From assembly GCF_002933875.1 (NCBI RefSeq), contig NZ_BFAV01000019.1, forward strand, positions 1-64,000: a stretch of 64,000 bases of DNA. The letters run 5' to 3'. The notes beneath the pieces were generated by a model. It searched no databases and was not told where the DNA came from. It saw nothing but the letters and a program-made list of their open reading frames with translations. Within the stretch, counting starts at the first letter, position 1, and every line of letters begins with the position of its first letter. The DNA is from Desulfocucumis palustris. GTDB lineage: Bacteria; Bacillota; Desulfotomaculia; Desulfotomaculales; Desulfocucumaceae. The translations under genes were made by a program, and so were the position numbers. Shown one piece after another: positions 8,247 to 16,877 of this stretch.

Positions 8247-8247
8247 G

Positions 8248-8276
8248 ACTGTCTATTATGGAATAGGCAGTTTTTA
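8248..8276 (+). terminator. attenuator hairpin before the tape measure gene
   Basis: ACTGTCTATT pairs with AATAGGCAGT (one G-T wobble) around a short loop and is followed by TTTTTATT. It lies between the chaperone and tape-measure genes, so it probably lowers downstream expression relative to the tube gene. Confidence 0.7.
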
Positions 8277-8298
8277 TTATAAAAGGATGGTGAGAACC

Positions 8299-10425
8299 AT
8301 GGGCGGTAATGCTTTACATGAAGGATTGGGTGATATGGAGAATAAGATAGGATACCGGTTTGCCCTGCTCGAGGAGCAATTAAGAAGTATTGACCGGCTG
8401 CTTGGCGGGTCGGTGGATGGTTTTGACGGCGGCCGCAAAGAAATTGAGTCTGCTTTAGATAATATGGCTAAAAGTTTAGGTTCCTTCGGAAATACCCTGG
8501 GCAAGGAGCTTGCCGCAATTGATTCTGTATTTGATGATTTGGATGGCACAACTAAAGTGGAGCTTATAAAATTAAAAGTCATTATTAGTAAATATGCAGC
8601 CGGAATCAACAGTTTTGTAAAAGATATGGAAAATAATATGGGAACGGCTTCCTGGGGAATGGTGAAAGATCCGGGGTTTACCCGGCTTCGAGGGGTACAA
8701 GATGAGTTTGCTGATTTATGTGCGGCCTTTGTTGAGACCTTTAATTCCTTTTTGGCTAAGCTGGAGGCCGCCGACGCGGAAATAAACGCCCTTGTTGACA
8801 ATAGGCTGTGGGGACTGAATGATTTAAAAACCTATATTGAAAAGAGCGCCGGTGCCGGTATACTGCAAAACACCATTGGGCAAAGGGTTAATCAAATCAG
8901 TGTTAAAGTAACCGTGGACATGCCGGAGGAGAAACCATCGTCTTCCAGCGAGGAGAGTTTCGGCCAGTCGGTTCTTGATTTCATCCGGGATGTGGCCAAG
9001 GATGTGCTGACAGATTTAATCAGTAATAAAATACAGGATATTTTTACCGGGCAAAAGGATGAACCTTACGGCGGCGGGCGAAGCGGCGGGCCGGGTGGAG
9101 TTGGGCGAGGTGCTGGAGGGGACGATAATGGGCCTGATGCCAGTACGGAGCGTGGCAGGCAAAAAGGCGGGGCTGACAGTGATAGCCGAAACAGCGGGAC
9201 GAATGGTGACGGGCAAAGCAAAAGTATGAACAACAAAGGGCGAACCGGCAGGACTGAACTGGACGTAAACGGCAGAAAAATGGTTTCGGAGGAAATTGGC
9301 GAGGAAGCCGGCAAGAAGGCGGCTCTTAAGACAGGCGGTAATTTATTAGCCAAAACAGGTGGAAGGTTATTAACCAAAACAGGTGGGTTTGTTATAGGAA
9401 CTCTCGCGACAATGGGTATTGACGCCGTAGGCGGTCTATACGATTGGGCTGCAGGCACAGAGGCCGGGCATATTGAAACCAAAAACAGAAAGTCGGAAGA
9501 ATTGGAGGCTGAATATAGTTACGTTGCCAAGTTGCCCGGGTGGGCGCAGGCAGCCTATGACATTTTTCAGCTGCCTGAATTGGCGACCTCTTTTTTCACA
9601 GGCAATTTGCTTGGGGTGGCTCCCACGGCCCAGGAGAGGCTGGAGGTTATGAAATCAGCCCTGAATTCAGCAGGAGCCGGCCCTGAAGAACAGCAAAAGA
9701 GTGAGCATAATGCCGGCAATAATGATAAGGACCTGCCTGTTAATAAGGGGGATGACTCTGATGGCAAAAGAGTGGAAATACAGTATCAACAGAGACAGTC
9801 AGAAAAAATTGAAATACAACTTGAGTTGAAACAGGCCGAAGTAGACAACGCGGTAAGCAATATAACCGGAGAGCTTGACAGGAACTTAAACCTGGCCCAA
9901 TCCAGAGGAACCATTGCAAGAAACAATCTTTTGCTGGAGGGGGCCTCAGAGGATTCCTTTGCCGTCAGAATGGCCAATGTTAATGCCTTAAGGGAATCCA
10001 ACAGGTATATTGCCCGGGCAATAGCCGATTTACGACAACAATTGGCCGGTTTAAACGCCAATGACGGGCAGTATGAAAACATATGGGCACGGATACTGAG
10101 CTATCAAGCCCTGCAATCCGACAACCAGGTGAAGATACTGCAGGAGTTGCAAAAAAATGCGGCCACTTTTAACCTGCCTTCCGGTATTGCGCCAATAACC
10201 TACATGGAGGCAATGACCAGGGATAATACTCATAAAAATATCACCGTGGGGTCCGGCGGGGTAACGGTAAACGTCACCATAGACAACATGACGGGCAACA
10301 CCAGGGATGTTGAAAAAATGACGGCGGCCATAGGGAACGCGGTGAGGGACGCTAATAGCAATATATCCAATCAGTTAGCCCAGCAGGTTAAAAACGGGCC
10401 ATTGGGTTACAGATCCTTGTTTTAA
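8299..10425 (+). CDS. tail tape measure protein
   Basis: A protein of about 708 residues directly after the chaperones. It has long helical stretches at both ends (residues 15-150 and about 500-650), a Gly-rich linker near residues 255-275, and a hydrophobic patch (GFVIGTLATMGIDAVGGLYDW) of the kind tape measures use to cross a membrane. By the usual scaling of about 0.15 nm per residue it would set a tail near 100 nm (inference). ATG 8299 is chosen over 8287 because the latter sits on top of the AAAAGG site. It ends in a beta-rich tail (GSGGVTVNVTIDNMTGN) like other clostridial tape measures. Confidence 0.75.
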   Translation: MGGNALHEGLGDMENKIGYRFALLEEQLRSIDRLLGGSVDGFDGGRKEIESALDNMAKSLGSFGNTLGKELAAIDSVFDDLDGTTKVELIKLKVIISKYAAGINSFVKDMENNMGTASWGMVKDPGFTRLRGVQDEFADLCAAFVETFNSFLAKLEAADAEINALVDNRLWGLNDLKTYIEKSAGAGILQNTIGQRVNQISVKVTVDMPEEKPSSSSEESFGQSVLDFIRDVAKDVLTDLISNKIQDIFTGQKDEPYGGGRSGGPGGVGRGAGGDDNGPDASTERGRQKGGADSDSRNSGTNGDGQSKSMNNKGRTGRTELDVNGRKMVSEEIGEEAGKKAALKTGGNLLAKTGGRLLTKTGGFVIGTLATMGIDAVGGLYDWAAGTEAGHIETKNRKSEELEAEYSYVAKLPGWAQAAYDIFQLPELATSFFTGNLLGVAPTAQERLEVMKSALNSAGAGPEEQQKSEHNAGNNDKDLPVNKGDDSDGKRVEIQYQQRQSEKIEIQLELKQAEVDNAVSNITGELDRNLNLAQSRGTIARNNLLLEGASEDSFAVRMANVNALRESNRYIARAIADLRQQLAGLNANDGQYENIWARILSYQALQSDNQVKILQELQKNAATFNLPSGIAPITYMEAMTRDNTHKNITVGSGGVTVNVTIDNMTGNTRDVEKMTAAIGNAVRDANSNISNQLAQQVKNGPLGYRSLF

Positions 10426-10474
10426 AAAATAACCGCTCTATAAAGGGCGTTTTCTCGAAAGGTGGTGCCTCGGC

Positions 10475-11104
10475 GTGACCCAGCAATTTATTAATGATAC
10501 CGCAAACCGTAAGTACAGGCTGCGGCTGTTTGTGGACAAAGGGATTGATTTTGTTGAAGTCCGGGGAAAGATACTGGCCCCTTATACGCCCCCGGAGCCG
10601 GCGGCCAAATTTAAGGAGCACAGAATAACAACTGCTCCCTCTCACATACACCATCAGGGATTTGCTTCCTACAGGGTGAAGCTGCGGCTATATTTTAGCG
10701 ACCGGGAGTCCTACGCGGAGTACATGGCCTATGCCCACGCCGCCCATAAATTCTACGATGAGAAGGGCGCAATTTTCCTGGGCGGTGTGGAAGGAATGAC
10801 ACGCACCGTTTACCAGGGAACCGGCAAATCCATCGTAGAGTTAAGCCTTGTGATGATTAAAAAAGATACCTACGAGCAAAAGCACAGGGCGCAGTTTCTG
10901 GATCTGGTGGACGTTCATAGGGGAGAGCCAATGTGGTACGCCCAGGATGTTCACGAAATGGCGGATTCGGGGCTAATCGCCCTGGTAAACCGGGATGGCA
11001 GTCCGGTATTGTATTTTGATGGCGACAAGAATGCCACCCGGGCCGAGTTTGTTACTTTTCTCAACCGTACCCGGCGTTGGGCGGAAAGGGTCATCAGGGA
11101 GTAA
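10475..11104 (+). CDS. tail-tip protein with C-terminal SLH-like repeat
   Basis: A 209-residue protein placed where distal tail proteins normally lie. Residues 1-145 are beta-rich (RVKLRLYFSDRESY, VELSLVMIKKDTYE). Residues about 151-205 resemble one S-layer homology repeat: W-Y-A-Q-D-V, then MADSGLIALVN, then TRAEFVTFLNR. SLH repeats bind pyruvylated secondary cell-wall polymers, usually as three copies, so an oligomeric tip could build a full binding unit from single repeats (inference). GTG start with AAAGGTGGT 8 bases before it. The next gene ends with almost the same TRAE-LV-LNR-R-W motif. Confidence 0.65.
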   Translation: MTQQFINDTANRKYRLRLFVDKGIDFVEVRGKILAPYTPPEPAAKFKEHRITTAPSHIHHQGFASYRVKLRLYFSDRESYAEYMAYAHAAHKFYDEKGAIFLGGVEGMTRTVYQGTGKSIVELSLVMIKKDTYEQKHRAQFLDLVDVHRGEPMWYAQDVHEMADSGLIALVNRDGSPVLYFDGDKNATRAEFVTFLNRTRRWAERVIRE

Positions 11105-11189
11105 CCGGTCCGGTTGTTTTTGCACGGGCGGCAATAGTTTTTATATGGATAAAAAGGGATGCCTGGAAGGTATTCCTTTTTGTTTTTGG

Positions 11190-11198
11190 CCTACTCTA
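11190..11198 (+). promoter_or_regulatory. CCTACTCTA promoter-like word
   Basis: A variant of the CCTATACTA word lies in the 112-base gap before the second SLH-like tail-tip gene, about 20 bases before its TTG start. Such proximity would give a very short leader, so this copy is weaker evidence than those at 30.1 and 38.2 kb. Confidence 0.3.
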
Positions 11199-11216
11199 GG
11201 TATGAGGTGATTTACT

Positions 11217-12824
11217 TTGAAAGCTTGGTTGGACGTTAATTCCGGGGACTGGTTTTACAATGAAGTGATTGAAGCCACCAATTACGCCCTTGAGGACGGT
11301 ACCCCGCTAATAGCCGGTATTGCTTACAACGCCTTTGTCAAACCGGGTTTTTATCTTGAGCTTAAGGCTGCCAAGGGACAAAAGGATTATGACCTGAAAC
11401 AGACCATCACAGTTACGCCTGACAATCCGCTTTTTGTTTACGTTGACGGGGTGCAGAGCCTGTATAGGTGCATTAAGGATTCCAACGGCGGGGAGGGCGG
11501 CACCGGGAATATTGTTTCCCTTTACGCCTCTCCCGCCCTGGGCGCCATTGTCAGCTTTTGTCAAATAGGCGTGCCCAGGTACAAAGAGGGTATTGGAGGC
11601 ACCGGCCCGGATACCGGGGATGAGTATAACGGAAGGCCTTATGTGGAGGCTGAGGGCATGTATCCCAGAAACCCGCTGATGTATGGCGATCTGTATTATT
11701 ACGATCCCCAGCACATGGTCTTTAATGAGTACTGCTATGCCTACGGCCGGAGAATGCGGAGGTCGGTAATACCGGACAGGGAGTGGAGAGGGGTTGATTC
11801 GGACGAAAAACTTGAAACCTTGCTGAGTAAATATATTGGCTACAGCAATGACGTTTATGTGGTATCCCCCAATGACCTTGCCATTTTTCCCCATGCGGAG
11901 CAGCTGAGGCTCCAGGCTGTGGCCGACTCGGAAAGCGGCGCCAACAACTACTGTCCCGGTGTGCCGGGATTTTATGCGCTGCCGGAGGAGAGAAACAAAA
12001 TAAGAAGTTGGATATTCATGCCCTACAGCCTGCAAAACGTGACGTGCAGGATTGAATACGTGACCAGGAACCGGCTGACAGGGCAGCACGAGATGAAGGG
12101 CGGGGAGTTTGCCGTAAGATCCCCCAACGGCAAGGTTATTTATAATGACAGGTTTTTCCCCCACACGTATATGTTAAGGGCCGAGGCCGCAATTTTAATG
12201 AACAAAATCAGAAAGTCCTTTTATGCCAGATTTACTGACTATGACGGTTACAAACTCAATAAATATTGTGCCAATCCCGGCTGCGTCGCCTATGACCAAT
12301 ACCATGATATCAACCAGGACAGGGAGTACTGTTTCTTTTGCGGCAGCCTTGATTACCCCATGAAAAGAGCAGCCATACTGGATGAAACCTATACCGCCTG
12401 TGGCGGGCAAAATGTTTTTAAGCTTATGGGCTGCTTTGATCCGGAGGATGCTTCAACTTTAACGGTTAAGGTGAACGGGGAGACAATTCCCAGTAACTTA
12501 TACCAGGCCCGGGGTTCTTCCGCCGTAAAAATGCTTGTCCCGCTGCAGGACGGGGATAAGGTCGGTTTTTCCGGGAAGCGGGAAAAAAGCCGGTTTTCCG
12601 ATATTCCGGGCAGTTATCCCAATCCCTTCTATCAATGGGACATTATTGAGCTGGAGCTGGAGACTTTTAATAATGGTGAGTACGTCCTGACCGGGACCAA
12701 TGCCGATCATTCACTGGATATTAATGGACAGACTTTCATGCCGGAAAGGAAGCTGACCAGGGCGGAACTGGTTGCCGTGCTGAACAGGTTTAGAAAATGG
12801 TGTATTGAGAAATTCAAAATGTAG
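11217..12824 (+). CDS. tail-tip protein with split SLH-like pieces and a zinc ribbon
   Basis: A 535-residue protein, TTG start with TGAGGTGAT upstream. The N terminus (WLDVNSGDWFYNEVIEATNY) looks like the first half of an S-layer homology repeat. A second-half motif (MLRAEAAILMNKIRKSF) occurs near residue 325 and another (KLTRAELVAVLNRFRKW) at the C terminus, the latter nearly matching the end of the preceding gene. Near residues 350-378 a four-cysteine cluster, C-x4-C and C-x2-C with FCGS, looks like a zinc ribbon. No known tail family was recognised. Its place before the hub suggests an outer tail-tip component that contacts cell wall polymers. Confidence 0.6.
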   Translation: MKAWLDVNSGDWFYNEVIEATNYALEDGTPLIAGIAYNAFVKPGFYLELKAAKGQKDYDLKQTITVTPDNPLFVYVDGVQSLYRCIKDSNGGEGGTGNIVSLYASPALGAIVSFCQIGVPRYKEGIGGTGPDTGDEYNGRPYVEAEGMYPRNPLMYGDLYYYDPQHMVFNEYCYAYGRRMRRSVIPDREWRGVDSDEKLETLLSKYIGYSNDVYVVSPNDLAIFPHAEQLRLQAVADSESGANNYCPGVPGFYALPEERNKIRSWIFMPYSLQNVTCRIEYVTRNRLTGQHEMKGGEFAVRSPNGKVIYNDRFFPHTYMLRAEAAILMNKIRKSFYARFTDYDGYKLNKYCANPGCVAYDQYHDINQDREYCFFCGSLDYPMKRAAILDETYTACGGQNVFKLMGCFDPEDASTLTVKVNGETIPSNLYQARGSSAVKMLVPLQDGDKVGFSGKREKSRFSDIPGSYPNPFYQWDIIELELETFNNGEYVLTGTNADHSLDINGQTFMPERKLTRAELVAVLNRFRKWCIEKFKM

Positions 12825-12836
12825 GAGGCGTGCCTT

Positions 12837-15800
12837 ATGGAGTACATTCCAGATGAATTGCTGAAGGTTATAGCCAAACGCCTCAAGCTTGGTGATAGAG
12901 AAAAGCCTGTTTGCAGGGTTGAGGTTGATAGATTAACCTTTGTGCCGGGCGGCGTGGAGGAGGTGCAGACCTTCTCCCCCGACCCGGATGTGATAAAGAA
13001 AATTTTAACCGGTGCTGTGCCCGATGATGGCGCAACAGTTGCCAATGAAAAGGATTTTGCCTTTCCCTTACAGGGAGGCAATATCAATTCAATTAATTCA
13101 AACTACGGTATGAGGACTCTTGGCGGGCAGTCCAGAAAACATCACGGCGTTGATATGGCTGCTCCCGTGGGTACGGGGGTGCTGGCGGCCTGGTCCGGCA
13201 AGGTTATCCTGGTGCAAAGCAGCAACCAGTCGGGCGGCTACGGAAACCAAATTCACATAAGCCATGGTGATGGGCTTATAACAAAGTATGCTCATTTGAG
13301 TAAAGTTCTGGTATCAAACGGGCAAATGGTTTCAGCAGGCCAGAAGATAGGCGGGGTGGGGAACACGGGCCTTTGTTTCGCCGGCGGCTGGGTCAGCGAT
13401 GCTGAGCGGTCTTCCGGAGCCGGTTCCCATTTGCACTTCGGAGTATATACCGGCGGTGTTGTGGATAATAACCATTCCACTGATCCAAGGCCTTATCTCA
13501 CCGGGGCGAAAAAAGTATTCGGTCCGGCCAGTGTGACCGGGGTTACTTCCAGTGACAACTATATCACCATGCAAAATGCCCGGGTGGTGTTTGAAGAGAA
13601 CTTTTTAAATAAGGACTGGATACAGAACCCGGCATTTTCCGCTCCCCCTGATTTATTGTCAAGGTCCTCCATTGAGTATGACGGAGATTACCCCGGCGGG
13701 AGAAGAACCTCAAAACTTTTAATTAAATATGATTCCGGCACTACCTTGCTTTCATTACAGTTAAGACTCAGCGTTATCGGACCGGCCACCCTGGATCTGG
13801 GCTTTGACTCCGACTTCCCTGCGGGCAGCCTTTTCAGGGTGTGGGCAACCGTGGACGGAAAGGAAACCTCAATTATAAGATACCAGGATTTTAACGGGAG
13901 TTATATCAGCAGGGAAATTAAGGATGTGGCCGTACCAGAGGGCGAGGTTGCTTTAACCTTCAATATGCGTTGCGACTCCGGCTGGCCCAGGGTATTTAAA
14001 CTGGATTATATCCGTATAAAAAGCGGCCAATATCAAGGGGTAAACGGGGAGGGCTATATCTACCGGGAATACGGGGATGAAAACCGGTTTCAAAAGCTTG
14101 AGACCGCGGAAATACCCGCGGGCCGGTTTATATATATGGATACCCTGGAGCTGGAAAATGTAATCGGCATAGAAATGGATGATCAATTTGAAATGGATGC
14201 CGCCAGTGCCAGGGTAACCATATCAAATCCGGGGGGGTATTACAGCCCGGACTTTAATGCTTATAAATTTCCGGAGGCCGGTGTGGATTCTCCCTGGTCC
14301 TGCCACGTTAACGGCGTGGATCTGGGAGTCTTAAGCGAGAATACTCCTGTCAGGATATACCTGGGTTACGGCCGGAACCTGGTCCGGGTTTTCACCGGGC
14401 TGATCGATAAAGTGGATATTTGCGGCGCCGACCAGACTCTCACCATATATTGCCGGAATATGTACAAACGGATATTGGAAAAAGTGATTACCGAGAGAAA
14501 ATGCTACCCGGACTATGAGTGCGGCATGGATGTAAACACCGATGCCGCCTATAAGCCTTCAGAAAACCCGGCCAATATAAATGACAGGGAGCAGCTGGTT
14601 GTTTATTACGCCCAGCAGGCAGCCGCCAGGTGGGGTGTTGACTACCGGCTTATTCTGGCCATTTCCGCGGCGGAAACCGGGAACCCCGCCAGTCCTGTCA
14701 AGGTGGGCGGCTTTGCCGGCAAAGGACTTGAAGCCCAGGGCAGCTATATATGCGGTTATGGTATCAACGCCTCAGATAAGTTCACTTATGCGGGAATACC
14801 CGCGCAGTGCCACTACACGGCCAAACGTATTAAAGAGGCTTTGAACGGCAGGCCGGCAACCTTGGAAAATATAAAGTATTTCCAAAAGGGCGGGGACCTG
14901 GGGAAACAATTTACCTGGTGTCCGGAGAGTAACTGGCCGGATAACGTGTGGAACGCCTATCAGTTAATAGGCGCGGAAGCAAAATATAATGTTCAGTATT
15001 TCACTGGCACTGCGGCGGCTCCCCCGCCTGACTCCGGGGTAAGCAACTATTATGACAACAATTTCTATAATGACGTTGCAGGCCGGGCAGGCACAGCCTG
15101 GCTTAAATCAGCCATTGTGCATGATCTGGCGGCCCACGCCAGGTTAACCGGCTGGAGAGCGTCGCCTGACGATAGGGCCTACCCGGATGTGGTTATAGAG
15201 GAAGCTTATTTGATATCCGCCAACCCGTTAACCGGCCAGGTGATCAAGGCGGGGGCAAATGAGGGCGAGTTTACGGTGGTTCCCGCCAGTGCCGTCCCGA
15301 CTCCGGAGGGCTGGAAAAACCCCCTGGTGGAGTCCAAACAGTGGGAGTTCGACCCCTTTAAATTCAAGGTGGCCGAGGCCATAAGGGAGATTATCAGGGA
15401 CACCCCTTACAGGTCTTACTGTGACAGGTACGGCACCTACAGGCTTGAGGCCGTTAAATACAATAAGCCTGTGGCGGCCATGTTTACCGGGTACGACGAC
15501 CTTATGCCGGTGAACAAATCTATAGATTTCTCCAGGGCGCGCAGTCACATCTGTGTTGTTGTTACCGAATACGCCCCCGGTAATCCGGGGGGCCTGAGCG
15601 GTGAAGTTGAAAGCAGCCTGCATATGGTGGATAACGAGATACTGATGGAGCTTAAAGGGGAGATCAGGTCGTGCTCCGTGGCGGTCAGCTGGGCCAGGAC
15701 CCAGGAACTGGCAAAGGTAATTGCTAAAAGAATGTTCTGGGACATGAAGCGATTGTGCCGGACACTTCAGGTTGTCATACCGGGCAGGCCGGACCTGGAT

Positions 15801-15941
15801 GTGCTGGACCGCGTCTACATTCTGGACAAGACCACGGGGACAAGGGACATTTACTGTATTAAAGGCATAAAAACAAACTACAGCGTTGATGACGGATATT
15901 TAATGACCCTTGAACTGTTTTGGGCTGATATTACTCCTTAG
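12837..15941 (+). CDS. tail hub with M23 endopeptidase and lysozyme-like domains
   Basis: A 1034-residue tail-tip protein. Residues 80-225 are an M23 peptidase, with metal ligands His102 and Asp106 (HHGVD) and SHLHF (His198, His200) and a YAHLS histidine (His153). Residues 255-400 resemble a carbohydrate-binding beta-sandwich. Residues 435-560 and about 840-1034 look like the two halves of a phage hub (VRIYLGYG, VFTGLIDKVD, LTIYCRNMYKRIL; later VLDRVYILDK). Between them, residues 580-715 look like a lysozyme or lytic transglycosylase fold (LILAISAAETG, Glu613 as candidate acid). It would cut both peptide and glycan bonds at the wall. AGGAGG overlaps the preceding stop codon, indicating coupled translation. 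Confidence 0.8.
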   Translation: MEYIPDELLKVIAKRLKLGDREKPVCRVEVDRLTFVPGGVEEVQTFSPDPDVIKKILTGAVPDDGATVANEKDFAFPLQGGNINSINSNYGMRTLGGQSRKHHGVDMAAPVGTGVLAAWSGKVILVQSSNQSGGYGNQIHISHGDGLITKYAHLSKVLVSNGQMVSAGQKIGGVGNTGLCFAGGWVSDAERSSGAGSHLHFGVYTGGVVDNNHSTDPRPYLTGAKKVFGPASVTGVTSSDNYITMQNARVVFEENFLNKDWIQNPAFSAPPDLLSRSSIEYDGDYPGGRRTSKLLIKYDSGTTLLSLQLRLSVIGPATLDLGFDSDFPAGSLFRVWATVDGKETSIIRYQDFNGSYISREIKDVAVPEGEVALTFNMRCDSGWPRVFKLDYIRIKSGQYQGVNGEGYIYREYGDENRFQKLETAEIPAGRFIYMDTLELENVIGIEMDDQFEMDAASARVTISNPGGYYSPDFNAYKFPEAGVDSPWSCHVNGVDLGVLSENTPVRIYLGYGRNLVRVFTGLIDKVDICGADQTLTIYCRNMYKRILEKVITERKCYPDYECGMDVNTDAAYKPSENPANINDREQLVVYYAQQAAARWGVDYRLILAISAAETGNPASPVKVGGFAGKGLEAQGSYICGYGINASDKFTYAGIPAQCHYTAKRIKEALNGRPATLENIKYFQKGGDLGKQFTWCPESNWPDNVWNAYQLIGAEAKYNVQYFTGTAAAPPPDSGVSNYYDNNFYNDVAGRAGTAWLKSAIVHDLAAHARLTGWRASPDDRAYPDVVIEEAYLISANPLTGQVIKAGANEGEFTVVPASAVPTPEGWKNPLVESKQWEFDPFKFKVAEAIREIIRDTPYRSYCDRYGTYRLEAVKYNKPVAAMFTGYDDLMPVNKSIDFSRARSHICVVVTEYAPGNPGGLSGEVESSLHMVDNEILMELKGEIRSCSVAVSWARTQELAKVIAKRMFWDMKRLCRTLQVVIPGRPDLDVLDRVYILDKTTGTRDIYCIKGIKTNYSVDDGYLMTLELFWADITP

Positions 15942-15959
15942 AACCGGAGGTGGGATAAA

Positions 15960-16400
15960 ATGGCTGGTATTGTCAACGATTATTTAGCATTCCCAATTTT
16001 GGATTTAATCCAAAGAGAGGTAAGGTTAGCCGCCGGGGGTTCAATGACCGGGGGTTTTAACCAGGGCAGCGCTGTGGCTGACTCCGGCGACGCTCCCTTC
16101 GCGGGGATTCCTTCCGTGATGATAACCAGGGAACACCCCGGGGACAGCGGCAAAACCATTGTTAATGAGGCTATGCTGACCTATCTCTCGGGCTATAAGG
16201 CGCAGCTTACCTTTGAGTACGGCGCCAACCCTTTGAATAGCGGCTATGCCTGGACCCTGAAAACTTTAATAACAACTGCCTATGATCCCCAGGGGCAACC
16301 GGTAGTAACTTATAAAGTTGACCTAAACTATGATAGTGGGGCCGTGCTGCAATCCACCAATGTTGAACGGACATATGGCGCTGCAGACTATCATTTTTAG
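15960..16400 (+). CDS. unknown structural protein after the hub
   Basis: A 146-residue protein with an excellent GGAGG site. It starts with an amphipathic helix (NDYLAFPILDLIQREVRLAA), followed by a Gly/Ser-rich loop and beta-rich segments that end in RTYGAADYHF. I do not recognise a family. Its position right after the hub suggests a tip or fiber-attachment subunit. Confidence 0.65.
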   Translation: MAGIVNDYLAFPILDLIQREVRLAAGGSMTGGFNQGSAVADSGDAPFAGIPSVMITREHPGDSGKTIVNEAMLTYLSGYKAQLTFEYGANPLNSGYAWTLKTLITTAYDPQGQPVVTYKVDLNYDSGAVLQSTNVERTYGAADYHF

Positions 16401-16487
16401 GCGGGGTGCTTTTTTGTGGCTGTCTGATGTGAGTTTGCTTGGGCGTACAGCATTGATGAAACTATTAAGGGGAGCGAGGTGATTTAA

Positions 16488-16868
16488 TTGTTTACCCTTG
16501 CTGAAATTGTCGGCGGCAGGCTAAGTCCTCCGTTCATGCCCACCAAAACACAGCCCTATATTCTGGGCAGGCTTTTGCACTTTCCGGATGATCTGGCGGC
16601 CACCAGGGAAGATACGGTTATCCTTCCCTTTGATGCCGAACTTCTCTCGGTGGCGGTGGGAGCAAGCAGGTATTACCCCACCGACAGGTGGAGCCTCACC
16701 GTTAACGGTGAAAAGGTGTTTGATTCCGTATATACAAAGGACCTGCCGGAGGGGGCCTTCCTGGTTGCCGTCATCCCGGTGGCCGCGGGACAGGTTCTAA
16801 AGTTTTCTTTTGACAATACGGAAGGGATGGCCAAATACATCTGGTTTAATTACCAGTTTTTGAAGTAG
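16488..16868 (+). CDS. small beta-sandwich protein, paralogue of the 5.4-kb gene
   Basis: A 126-residue protein, TTG start with GAGGTGAT upstream. It matches the gene at 5.4 kb in layout: GRLSPPFMP near the start, DAELLSV in the middle, DSVYTKDLPEGAFLV and a closing IWFNYQF strand. The function is unknown; the strand-turn pattern and the neighbourhood suggest a small binding or spacer module of the particle. Its stop codon lies next to the start region of the next gene. Confidence 0.65.
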   Translation: MFTLAEIVGGRLSPPFMPTKTQPYILGRLLHFPDDLAATREDTVILPFDAELLSVAVGASRYYPTDRWSLTVNGEKVFDSVYTKDLPEGAFLVAVIPVAAGQVLKFSFDNTEGMAKYIWFNYQFLK

Positions 16869-16877
16869 GTGATTGGG

